Assembly (NCBI GenBank): GCA_045546875.1 | Contig: JAZQDP010000258.1 | Location: 1-33,995, forward strand | DNA: 33,995 nucleotides | Reading direction: 5' to 3' | Source: RUG11551 sp045546875 | GTDB taxonomy: Bacteria; Planctomycetota; Planctomycetia; Pirellulales; Thermoguttaceae | Shown: one piece after another, positions 9,047 to 16,514 of the stretch | Numbering within the stretch: position 1 is the stretch's first letter | Layout: every line of letters begins with the position of its first letter | Notes under the pieces: model-generated | The model's input: the letters and a program-made list of their open reading frames with translations, nothing else | Databases searched by the model: none | What the model was told of the DNA's origin: nothing | Made by a program: the position numbers and the translations under genes

Positions 9047-9074
9047 GGGAATAGGGAATGGGGAATAGGTGAAT
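9047..9074. repeat. GGGAATA heptamer array in the channel-gene leader
   Basis: Four 7-nt words, GGGAATA, GGGAATG, GGGAATA and GGTGAAT, begin 11 nt upstream of the channel gene start. In the mRNA sense this is a run of TATTCCC. Confidence 0.8.
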
Positions 9075-9134
9075 GACAATTCTACACCCTTTTTTCGGAT
9101 TATTCGTTATAATCGGAATAATCGATACTAAACT

Positions 9135-9236
9135 TTAGCTGTTAGCTTCTAGCTATTAGCTTGATAAACCTGATTCGTGCGTTATCGCAAGAAATAGGAA
9201 AACCAAGCTAGTGGCTAGTAGCTAGGAGCTAATAGC
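9135..9236. repeat. Heptamer-armed inverted-repeat element, copy 1
   Basis: The left arm (9135-9162) is TAGCTAT-type heptamers. A 42-nt core (9163-9204) contains GATTCGTGCGTTATCGCAAG. The right arm (9205-9236) is the inverted heptamer series and ends exactly at the pump-fragment stop codon. The core is repeated in opposite orientation at 12472-12514. The overall shape, terminal inverted repeats around a conserved core with no ORF, is MITE-like. Confidence 0.75.
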
Positions 9237-9812
9237 TCATCCCCTTTTCTTTGCGTAGAATTCCCAGAATAATGCCGGGCGAACGAGAAATTCCATCAGC
9301 GTTGAGGTCAGAAGCCCGCCTACGACGACGGTTGCGATAGGATAGAGAATTTCTCTGCCGGGTTCGTTGGCGGCTAACGTCAGCGGAAGCAAGCCGATTG
9401 CCGACGTCAAAGCCGTCATGAGCATGGGGGCGACGCGCTCTCGCCCTGCTCGAACTATCATGTCTTTACAGAACGTATCCCCTTCATTGCGAACAAGATG
9501 CAGGTAATGGTCTATAAGCAAAATGCCGTTTCTGGAGGCGATGCCGCACAGAGAGATCATACCGACGAGGTTTGGAACGGTTCGCGCCTGCCCGGTTAGA
9601 ATCATAGCCGCTACGCCGCCAACCAGAGCCAAAGGCAGAATCGACATAATTTGCAGACTCAGGTTAACGCTCTTAAACATACTATATAAAACCATATACA
9701 CGCCGACAAGGGACAAACACGTCAAGAGCATAATTTGTCGGGACGCCGCCTGTTCGGATTCAAACAGCCCCGCCAGCTCGATTTCCACGTTGTCCTCGGT
9801 CAGTTCTTTCAT
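9237..9812 (-). CDS. Heavy-metal RND pump, C-terminal fragment
   Basis: A 191-residue piece that completes a CusA/CzcA-family pump. It starts in the end of the second periplasmic loop (NVEIELAGLFESEQAASRQ) and carries about five membrane helices, including LLTCLSLVGVYMVLYSMF and the conserved NLVGMISLCGIASRNGILLIDHY stretch. The end, TLMEFLVRPALFWEFYAKK, matches RND C-termini. Added to the 865-residue upstream frame, the total (about 1056) is that of an intact HME-RND pump. Its ATG overlaps the upstream stop (ATGA), so translation could be coupled. However, the frame also reads back without a stop for several codons, giving ALAPHMKEL, as expected after a one-base deletion in a once continuous gene. 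Confidence 0.8.
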   Translation of the reverse strand: MKELTEDNVEIELAGLFESEQAASRQIMLLTCLSLVGVYMVLYSMFKSVNLSLQIMSILPLALVGGVAAMILTGQARTVPNLVGMISLCGIASRNGILLIDHYLHLVRNEGDTFCKDMIVRAGRERVAPMLMTALTSAIGLLPLTLAANEPGREILYPIATVVVGGLLTSTLMEFLVRPALFWEFYAKKRG

Positions 9813-12406
9813 GTGCGGAGCCAGAGCGCTTCGATATCGTCTTTGACGTCAACCGCGCCACGTTTTCGAGGGTTGGACTGGATCATAATCTGAGGGCGTC
9901 CTTTTTCGTGGTCGATTTGACTCGGTCCACTGGATTGGGTGTCGATTTGAGCAACGCTTTCCAACGGGATTCGACCTCCGCCGGGCGTTCCAATCGGCAT
10001 CTGCGCCAGCTCCTGAAGGTTCTCGCGGTACTTGTCTGAAAGGCGGATGAGAACTTCAAACGACCGTTGCCCTTCGATGATTTCCGTCGCAATGCGTCCG
10101 TTCATGGCGGTGTAAATAACATCATTGACGTCGCCGGGACGCAATCCGTATTCCGCCAGCTGATCGCGTTTGAGCGTAATTCGGACTTGCGGGATGTCAA
10201 CCTGAATCGGGTCAGCGCGCAAAGATCCGACGTCTGGAATGTCTTTGAGCAGTTCCTGAATTCTTTTGGCTCGCTGACGAATCACGCTCGGGCTGTCGCC
10301 TCGAACTTTAATGGCGATTTTGGATCGCGTACCGCTTCTCAAGTGATTGATTAAATGCTGCAGCGGCTGGTCGTAAAACGCGACAGTACCGGGAATGTTT
10401 TTCGGGTCTATGAGTTTAACCGCATCGTCGATAATCTCGTTGAGTTTTCTGCCGGAATTGGGATCGAGGGAAACAATCATTTCTGACGTGTTGACCGGAA
10501 CGGCATGTTCGTCCATTTCTGACCGACCAACGCGGCAAACGACGGATTTCACGCCAGGAATTTTCAGCAGCTGGGCGGAAAGCTTGTCCGCCATGACAGA
10601 CGTCGTTTCCAAAGAGGAGCCGGGCATGAGATCCATATTGACCTGTAACGCGCCTTCATTAAACGGCGGGATGAAGTCGCGATCCATATTGAAAAACGCC
10701 CAGCTTGCCCATAATACCAGGGCGCACGATAACGCCATGATGGTTTTCGGAAATTTCATCGAAAATCGAATCAGCCCTTCAGCAATCCATTGAACGAATC
10801 GAAGAACCAGCCCAACGGATTTTCGTCCGTCGACGTCGCCCTGAACAGCCTGTCGTTTTGCCGCGCCCGGTAAAAGCAGATAGCAAAGCACGGGCGTTAC
10901 GGTAACAGAGACAAGCAGCGACGACAGAATCGAAACGATATACGCCATTCCCAGCGGGGAGAACAGCTTGCCTTCAATTCCAACGAGGAAAAACAGCGGG
11001 AGGAACACCAGTACGACGATCATCGTTCCGTGAACGATGGAATTTCGGATTTCAGCCGAGGCGTTAAAGACAATGTCGCGAAGCGTTTTGGAATCAGCAG
11101 GGGTAGAATCGTCCCTGTTGGCGTAAAAGAGTTTCAAACGGCGGAACACATTTTCGACGTCTACAATCCCGTCGTCGACCAGTTCTCCAATCGCAACCGC
11201 CAGACCGCCCAGGGTCATTGTGTTGACGGACAATCCAAACCAGGAGAAAACCAGACAGGCGGCAATAATCGACAACGGCATGGCGATAACGCTAATGAGC
11301 GTTGTCCGAAAATTCATCAAAAACAGAACCAGAGTCGCCACGACCAGCGCCGCGCCAATCCAAAGGGCTTCAATACAGTTCGATACCGCCAGATCGATAA
11401 ACGTTTGCTGTTCGTAGAGCGTCTCAATCGTTAAGCCGGGGTACTGGCGATTGAGCATGCTCTGAATCTTCTGCATTTCCTTGTGAATTTGAGCTGTCAG
11501 CGCGCGGGTGTCTTTTGCCGGCTGTTTACCAATGTTCAATACAACGCACGGACGCTGTTCGCCGTGGATGTGAGCGGACGCGTCGCCCACTTTCACCGCG
11601 CCAGCCTCAACGACGTCTGCAACCTGTTCCAGCAGCAAAGCCGGCTGACGAGAGCCGTCAACGACAACCTGCTGCAGGTCTTCGATTTTTTCGATTCGCC
11701 CTACAGCTCGAACCAGATACTGATTGGGACCCTGATTAACCAGATACCCGCCGGTAACGTTGCTGTTGGACTGCTCTATTGCAGAAACGACCTGATCGAG
11801 CGTAACGTTATACGAAAGCAGGTCGTCCGTCCGAACGCGAATTTGGTACTGCTTGCGTTCGCCGCCGGTTGGATATACTTCCGCAACGCCCTCAATTCCC
11901 ATCAAACGCGGTCGAATAACCCAGTCTGCCGTCGTTCGCAATTCCATCGGAGACATCTGATCGCTTTCATCCCAAATGCAAAGCATGAGAATTTGCCCCA
12001 TTACAGAACTCAAAGGCGTCATTCGAGGTTGAACGCCTTCCGGCAGGGTATCGCCTGTTGAAGACAAACATTCAGAAACAATCTGACGCGCTCGATACGG
12101 TTCAACTGACCAGTCAAAATCGACAACGACGACAGACAGCCCGGAGGACGACTGAGATCGAATTGCCGACACGCCCGCCGCGCCGTTAAGCGTCATTTCA
12201 ATCGGGCGGGTTATCTGAATGGCGATTTCCTCTGGCGCCATGCCGGGACATTCCGTCATAACGGTAACGCGAGGACGGTTTAAGTCCGGCAACACGTCAA
12301 TCGGAAGATGAATCGTTGTATATCCGCCGAAGCCGATCAATAAAGCGGCAAGGACGAGAATTAACGTCTTATTCGACAGCGAAAAGCTGATTATTTTATT
12401 AAACAT
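9809..12406 (-). CDS. Heavy-metal RND efflux pump (CusA/CzcA family), N-terminal part
   Basis: An 865-residue inner-membrane proton antiporter subunit for metal export. The first helix is at about 12-31. The first periplasmic domain follows, then the helix block from about 335. TM4 carries GLAVAIGELVDDGIVDVENV (about 401-420) with acidic residues D411, D412, D416 and E418, the pattern used for proton relay in heavy-metal RND pumps. The second periplasmic domain follows a helix near 560. Metal specificity (Cu/Ag or Zn/Co/Cd) cannot be assigned from sequence by eye. The frame ends early with IEALWLRT, within the second periplasmic domain, where homologues continue into TM8-TM12. The rest is in the overlapping frame 9237-9812. 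It may be a recent frameshift, an assembly error or a working two-piece pump. Confidence 0.88.
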   Translation of the reverse strand: MFNKIISFSLSNKTLILVLAALLIGFGGYTTIHLPIDVLPDLNRPRVTVMTECPGMAPEEIAIQITRPIEMTLNGAAGVSAIRSQSSSGLSVVVVDFDWSVEPYRARQIVSECLSSTGDTLPEGVQPRMTPLSSVMGQILMLCIWDESDQMSPMELRTTADWVIRPRLMGIEGVAEVYPTGGERKQYQIRVRTDDLLSYNVTLDQVVSAIEQSNSNVTGGYLVNQGPNQYLVRAVGRIEKIEDLQQVVVDGSRQPALLLEQVADVVEAGAVKVGDASAHIHGEQRPCVVLNIGKQPAKDTRALTAQIHKEMQKIQSMLNRQYPGLTIETLYEQQTFIDLAVSNCIEALWIGAALVVATLVLFLMNFRTTLISVIAMPLSIIAACLVFSWFGLSVNTMTLGGLAVAIGELVDDGIVDVENVFRRLKLFYANRDDSTPADSKTLRDIVFNASAEIRNSIVHGTMIVVLVFLPLFFLVGIEGKLFSPLGMAYIVSILSSLLVSVTVTPVLCYLLLPGAAKRQAVQGDVDGRKSVGLVLRFVQWIAEGLIRFSMKFPKTIMALSCALVLWASWAFFNMDRDFIPPFNEGALQVNMDLMPGSSLETTSVMADKLSAQLLKIPGVKSVVCRVGRSEMDEHAVPVNTSEMIVSLDPNSGRKLNEIIDDAVKLIDPKNIPGTVAFYDQPLQHLINHLRSGTRSKIAIKVRGDSPSVIRQRAKRIQELLKDIPDVGSLRADPIQVDIPQVRITLKRDQLAEYGLRPGDVNDVIYTAMNGRIATEIIEGQRSFEVLIRLSDKYRENLQELAQMPIGTPGGGRIPLESVAQIDTQSSGPSQIDHEKGRPQIMIQSNPRKRGAVDVKDDIEALWLRT

Positions 12407-12437
12407 TATTCTATGCTGAGTTGCGAGTTGCGAAGGA

Positions 12438-12549
12438 TAGCTATTAGCTTTTAGCTGCTAGCCGCTAGCTTGGTTATTCCTTTTACTTGCGATAACGCAC
12501 GAATCTGGTTTATCAAGCTAATAGCTAGTAGCCAGGAACTAGCAGCTTA
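12438..12549. repeat. Heptamer-armed inverted-repeat element, copy 2
   Basis: Same design as 9135-9236 but in opposite orientation. The left arm (12438-12471) is TAGCTAT-type heptamers; the core (12472-12514) is nearly the reverse complement of the copy 1 core, with a few substitutions and one extra base; the right arm (12515-12549) is inverted heptamers. It sits between the adaptor and pump genes. Confidence 0.75.
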
Positions 12550-12572
12550 TTAAATCCGTATTCCCTACTGCC

Positions 12573-14249
12573 TTAATGGTCTCCGCACGGACAGGCAGAC
12601 TGGAGTTTTCCGCCGCCGGCGTCAAGAGCGATTTGAAGCTGGGACGCGCCGCGAAGCGCAATTTTCACTCCGGGAGCAATTGAGCCGTCGTTGGCAAGAA
12701 CAACATCGGTCTGCGTTTGATGAAGGACGCGAACCGGACGGCGAATAAAAGTTTTGTGCCCATTTTCTACTTCTGAAAGCTCAAAGACGTAACAGTCCGC
12801 CTGCTGGCGAGCAAGCGCCCAAACGGGAACGATTATACAATTTTCAATCTTTTGATACGGAACAGAAAGCTGACATCGCTGTCCCGGCTTGAATTGCCAC
12901 GACAAAAATGGGTTGCCAGACGTCTCTTTTTCATTGTGCTGTTCCAGTTCGTTATTCAGTTCTACGTAAAAGTTCAGCGTTCGGTCGTCGCTGTTGACTC
13001 GGTTATTGATATTGCGAATTTTCAGATCCGAAACTTTTTCAATTTCGCGTCCGGACTGCGTAAAGAGAGCTGTTACATTCGCCCCGTTTTCCAGAGCCGC
13101 GGCAAGATCGCGTTCGTTATAGGCGTAAGCATTTCCGCGAATGAGCAGCTGATCCATGTCGGACGTCTGACACAGAGGATCGCCCAGATTTATGCTCTGT
13201 CCTTTCTGAACGTAAATGTCATCCATCTGCTGATGGTGAGCGCAATGACCTTCCGCTTCTTTATTGCCGTTGACGCAATCTTCATTTTCTTCGGGAGCGT
13301 ATACGGTTACTAACGAAATTATTTCCCGATTCTTTATAAGCTTGTTTTCTACCTCGTCAACCGGCAAACCGTTGAGAAGAAGGACGCTGGTTTTGGCTTT
13401 TATCGCCGCGTCGTTTTCCATCTTTTGAAAAGCGACGTCTCGTTTTGCCTGCGGAGCCAAGCCGTCTTCCAAGCCAGACAACCGCTGTTCCTCTTTGAGA
13501 ATAATATCGCGTTTTTGAATCAGCGCCAGCAAATCCGACTGCGCCGTAATAACGTCTTCACGCGTCAGGCGGATGTCAAAAAGCGCCTGACCGTTTTGAA
13601 TCATTTGTCCGGGACGTAAATAAATCTTTTCGACAACCCCGCTGACAGGCGACGGTATTTTTGTCAGCGTTTCTCCAGGACGCTCTTCCAGAATGGCAGG
13701 AAACGTCAGCGTTTTATCGTACGAACCAACTTTAATCTCGCCAAAATCGGAATCCTTTTCAATTCCAATATTCGCCAACGCCTGATCAGACAACTCAAGC
13801 GCCATCACTTGTTCGTGGTCGTGTCCGTCGTGGTCGCTGTGGTTATGACCGGCATGATCGTGCCCCTCGTGGTCGTCGTGTTTATCCTGCTTGGCGTGGT
13901 CATGATTGCAATTTTTATGATCGTCATGGTCGTCGTGATTATCTTGCTTGCCATGGTCGTGATTGCAATTTTCATGATTATCGTGGTCGTCATGTTTATC
14001 CTGCTTGCCATGGTCATGATTGCAATTTTTATGATCGTCGTGGTCGTCGTGTTTGCCGTGATCATGGTTGCAATTTTCATGCCCATCGTGTTTACCATGG
14101 TCGTGTCCGTCGTGGTCGTCATGATCGTCAGTCTTACTGGTTATTGAATGAAACCATGAATTGACGTTTCCGTGAACTGCCGGGACGAAATAATAAACTA
14201 ACGCGGCAATAACGCACAGCGTTCCAATTCCAATAATATATTTTTTCAT
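12573..14249 (-). CDS. RND periplasmic adaptor (CusB/CzcB-type) with His-rich metal-binding region
   Basis: A 558-residue membrane fusion protein, first gene of the efflux operon. A single N-terminal helix (about 3-23) anchors it. Residues 41-146 are almost only His, Asp, Gly, Lys and Asn, with four NCNHDH units at 59-64, 75-80, 94-99 and 113-118 (spacing 16, 19, 19), so about one Cys per unit. The adaptor fold begins near 150: a barrel-sandwich half (EERPGETLTKIPSPVSGVVEKIYLRPGQ), a helical hairpin (about 215-300), the second half (IYVQKGQSINLGDPLCQTSDMDQL) and the beta-barrel and membrane-proximal domains. A second His/Cys cluster, EGHCAHHQQMDD, and a CPCGDH C-terminus add metal ligands. 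Such regions are known to buffer metal in the periplasm. The His-rich DNA is itself repetitive and prone to length change. Confidence 0.9.
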   Translation of the reverse strand: MKKYIIGIGTLCVIAALVYYFVPAVHGNVNSWFHSITSKTDDHDDHDGHDHGKHDGHENCNHDHGKHDDHDDHKNCNHDHGKQDKHDDHDNHENCNHDHGKQDNHDDHDDHKNCNHDHAKQDKHDDHEGHDHAGHNHSDHDGHDHEQVMALELSDQALANIGIEKDSDFGEIKVGSYDKTLTFPAILEERPGETLTKIPSPVSGVVEKIYLRPGQMIQNGQALFDIRLTREDVITAQSDLLALIQKRDIILKEEQRLSGLEDGLAPQAKRDVAFQKMENDAAIKAKTSVLLLNGLPVDEVENKLIKNREIISLVTVYAPEENEDCVNGNKEAEGHCAHHQQMDDIYVQKGQSINLGDPLCQTSDMDQLLIRGNAYAYNERDLAAALENGANVTALFTQSGREIEKVSDLKIRNINNRVNSDDRTLNFYVELNNELEQHNEKETSGNPFLSWQFKPGQRCQLSVPYQKIENCIIVPVWALARQQADCYVFELSEVENGHKTFIRRPVRVLHQTQTDVVLANDGSIAPGVKIALRGASQLQIALDAGGGKLQSACPCGDH

Positions 14250-14454
14250 TTTTTCTCAATTGGGGGGGAAGCGGGCTTTTCTCGGGAGAAACGCTCCTCG
14301 TTAAAAAGTTATAAAGGGCGCTATACTATACAACAACAGTATTTACCCATTTATTCAATTAATAATATAAAAAGCATAACAAAGAATGATGTTTTACGCA
14401 AGATGAATTTCCGGCAGGGGCGGAACTAATTCGGAATGCGGAATGCGTAATTCT
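14250..14454. other. Upstream region of the efflux operon
   Basis: The AT-rich stretch 14320-14400 probably holds the operon promoter on the minus strand; TATAGT near 14325-14333 is a possible -10 but no spaced -35 is convincing. A G7 run (about 14262-14268) lies just upstream of the adaptor start. From about 14431 there are GGAATGC-type heptamers. No metal-regulator gene or clear operator was seen. Confidence 0.3.
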
Positions 14455-14543
14455 GAATTGCGCCTCTGGACGGCGGATATTACGTCTCCGGACGGCGGGT
14501 ATTACCCGCCTTATTTACGCGGACAATGTCCGCGTCCCAGAGT
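14455..14543. repeat. 89-bp direct repeat, left copy
   Basis: Aligns without gaps to 17851-17939 with about five mismatches. It contains two hairpins in series, GGCGGGTA/TACCCGCC and GCGGACA/TGTCCGC. The two copies bracket the porin pair in the same orientation. Confidence 0.85.
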
Positions 14544-14777
14544 TTGCGCCCCGGAGATTTCAAAAAATGCAAGTCGTTTCAGTAACATGCACGAATACTA
14601 TTAACCCATTATGCTTTCAGGGACAACGACGCTTTAGACACGTCTAAGAAAAATGCAAATTTTCACTAAAGTCATTCCATAAATATTCCGATTCATATAC
14701 CATCTCAAGGAAAATGATTTCGTTTTAATGGAGTCATATAATTTGGGATTGGGCGCAAATACCAGAATGCGTCAGAA
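14544..14777. other. Non-coding stretch upstream of the porin leader
   Basis: No supported gene. AT-rich in 14640-14740 and likely to hold the promoter of the first porin, but no -35/-10 pair with good spacing was found. Confidence 0.3.
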
Positions 14778-14906
14778 TTTTGCTGAAACCTCTCCGCCGT
14801 CCTTTCGGCGCATCCACTTAAAGGTTTTTCAGCGCCTGTCGTTTTTTGCTGAAAATCTCTTTTCGCCAACCATACGGCGCATCCACTTAAAGCGCTTTTC
14901 AGCCAT
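14778..14906 (+). promoter_or_regulatory. Tandem structured leader element upstream of porin 1
   Basis: Two units, offset by 66-69 nt. Each has an outer stem (GCTGAAA 14782-14788 with TTTCAGC 14827-14833; GCTGAAAA 14848-14855 with TTTTCAGC 14896-14903) and an inner stem (CGCCG/CGGCG in unit 1, CGCC/GGCG in unit 2). Both carry the conserved string CGGCGCATCCACTTAAAG (14806-14823, 14875-14892). The inner loops and flanks differ while the helices are kept. It ends about 60 nt before the ATG. It could be a cis-acting RNA, a protein-binding site or a small palindromic repeat; no known riboswitch class was recognised. Confidence 0.5.
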
Positions 14907-14910
14907 CGTC

Positions 14911-14947
14911 CTCTGCGAATAGATCGCATGGATGCATTTGTGGATTT
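14911..14947 (+). promoter_or_regulatory. Shared porin leader motif, copy 1
   Basis: CTCTGCGAAT, then GCATGGAT, then TGGATTT lie in the same order in the leader of the second porin (16453-16500), with different spacing. Conservation outside the coding region suggests a shared control site or simply duplicated DNA. Confidence 0.45.
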
Positions 14948-14968
14948 CTCATAAACGGAGAGAGTACT

Positions 14969-16231
14969 ATGAAAAAAAACTTTTCAAAGCCTCTGGCTCT
15001 TATTGTGTCGGCATTGTTAGCATTGCCTGTTTACGCTCAGGTAGAAGGAACGGACGATTTTTCGGCGCAAGCGATGGCTCAAGCTGCAATGAACGCGCCA
15101 GCAGTTGTTGCTAATGTTGAACTTCCTGAAGAGGAAAAAGAAGACGAAGACGAAAACAAATGGAAATGGGAATTTAACGTTCAAAGCGGATTCTGGGCTA
15201 ACCAGTGGGGCGCCACCGGCGGCGTTCAGGAATACGGCGTTCCCGGCGGATGGGACTATTTCGGTCAGGGCGGAAACACCGCTGCCGGCTTGAACATTGA
15301 CAACACAGGGTTCCATCTCTACGAATTCTATGCCGCAGGAAGCCGCGAGTATAAACTCAATGAAGACTGGAAGTTCATAGTTCAGTCAGACTTCATGTAC
15401 GGTACAAACGCTCAGTTCTACCAGTCCGGCAACCGATTCGATTACATGGCTTTGTCGAAAGGTCAATACGGTTTCGCAATTGCTCAGCTGTACGCGGGAC
15501 TTGGAACGGATAAATTTCAGGTAATTGTGGGTAAATTCGGCTGTCCGATTGACAACCCGGGTGACGGATTCTTCTTTAGCGATTCCTATAACCCGTGGCC
15601 CGATACTCACATGGGCGTTTTGGCAACGTGGAATCCGTGCGACGAAGTCAGCATTACCGCGGGCTGGACGCAAGGGTGGAACGAAGCGTTCGACAGCGAT
15701 TCCGATTCCTCGCTGGGCTGGTTCGGCATAAGCAAGCAGCTTACCAAGGCAATCCGTCTGTCCTATATGATGTGCGCTGGCAATATGGAAGGCTACGAAA
15801 ATACGTATTCTCACTGCCTCGTACTGGAAACAAAACTGTCAGATAAGCTGACCTACTATCTCGGATACGATTTCATGAGCATGGTCAACGGCGCTGATGA
15901 CAATCTCAAACTGTGGGGCTTGAACAACAGCTTCATTTACGAGATCAACGAAAAAGTTCAGGCGGGTCTTCGAATTGAATACCAGGAAGAACTGGTTGCG
16001 GACGAAGTTGTCGGCAGATTCGAGATTACCCTTGGTTACTCTATTAACCCGTTCAAAGACTGCAAGCCGAAGCACAAGCGCAGCTGCCTGTCCTCTTGCC
16101 GAGTTGCGTCTGGCGAACTGCTCATTCGACCTGAAATTCGATACGACAGCTGGAATGGCGCAGACGGATTTAACGACTGCACGAAACCTTATCAGTTCTC
16201 CGGCGGCGTTAGCCTGGATTACTCGTTCTGA
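14969..16231 (+). CDS. BBP2/OmpL-like outer-membrane beta-barrel porin, paralogue 1
   Basis: A 420-residue exported beta-barrel protein. The signal peptide ends at LPVYA (about residue 23), followed by an acidic N-terminal tail rich in Glu and Lys (about 50-66). The barrel then shows alternating strands: WEFNVQSGFWANQWG, GFHLYEFYAAGSREYKL, WKFIVQSDFMYGTNAQFY, FQVIVGKFGCPI and so on to a C-terminal SLDYSF ending in Phe, the usual signal for barrel insertion. The VGKFxxPIDNPGD...SDSYNPW segment is typical of the putative beta-barrel porin-2 (BBP2) family, common in Planctomycetota. A Cys/Lys/His-rich loop (CKPKHKRSCLSSC, about 366-378) lies near the C-terminus. It has a good GGAGAGAG ribosome binding site. 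Substrate unknown. Confidence 0.88.
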   Translation: MKKNFSKPLALIVSALLALPVYAQVEGTDDFSAQAMAQAAMNAPAVVANVELPEEEKEDEDENKWKWEFNVQSGFWANQWGATGGVQEYGVPGGWDYFGQGGNTAAGLNIDNTGFHLYEFYAAGSREYKLNEDWKFIVQSDFMYGTNAQFYQSGNRFDYMALSKGQYGFAIAQLYAGLGTDKFQVIVGKFGCPIDNPGDGFFFSDSYNPWPDTHMGVLATWNPCDEVSITAGWTQGWNEAFDSDSDSSLGWFGISKQLTKAIRLSYMMCAGNMEGYENTYSHCLVLETKLSDKLTYYLGYDFMSMVNGADDNLKLWGLNNSFIYEINEKVQAGLRIEYQEELVADEVVGRFEITLGYSINPFKDCKPKHKRSCLSSCRVASGELLIRPEIRYDSWNGADGFNDCTKPYQFSGGVSLDYSF

Positions 16232-16267
16232 GTTTAGTAATTGTTAATAAAAAATACCCATTGTCTC

Positions 16268-16307
16268 AATTCCCTTCCTGCGAATGATTCATTGGAAGGG
16301 AATTTTT
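16268..16307 (+). terminator. Terminator after porin 1
   Basis: A perfect 11-bp stem, AATTCCCTTCC (16268-16278) with GGAAGGGAATT (16294-16304), 15-nt loop, followed by TTT. It lies 37 nt after the porin 1 stop, so the two porins are probably separate transcripts. Confidence 0.75.
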
Positions 16308-16452
16308 GAAGTAAGAAAATACGGCTTATTTTTAGTACAAAATACAGTTTCTAAAGTTTTAACGTCAAGATTCCGATTTGCTTAATAAAAAGGGAACAGG
16401 ATTGTTCTCTCCCGATTTATTATGCGAAAACGGATGTCGCGTTAATGCAAAT

Positions 16453-16500
16453 CTCTGCGAATTGAAGCATGGATCGCCTTTTGCAGATGTACGTGGATTT
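16453..16500 (+). promoter_or_regulatory. Shared porin leader motif, copy 2
   Basis: Counterpart of 14911-14947 (CTCTGCGAAT, GCATGGAT, TGGATTT). The tandem hairpin element of porin 1 is not present here. The rest of 16308-16452 is AT-rich, with no other feature supported. Confidence 0.45.
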
Positions 16501-16514
16501 GTGAAAGGGCTGTT

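Noticed and set aside
9800..9830. Programmed ribosomal frameshift joining the two pump frames
   Set aside because: No slippery heptamer or downstream stimulatory hairpin was found; a deletion or sequencing error fits better.
13805..14147. ORFs on both strands over the His-rich tract (Val/Ile-rich and Thr/Met-rich peptides)
   Set aside because: By-products of the repeated CAT/GAT codons of the adaptor gene.
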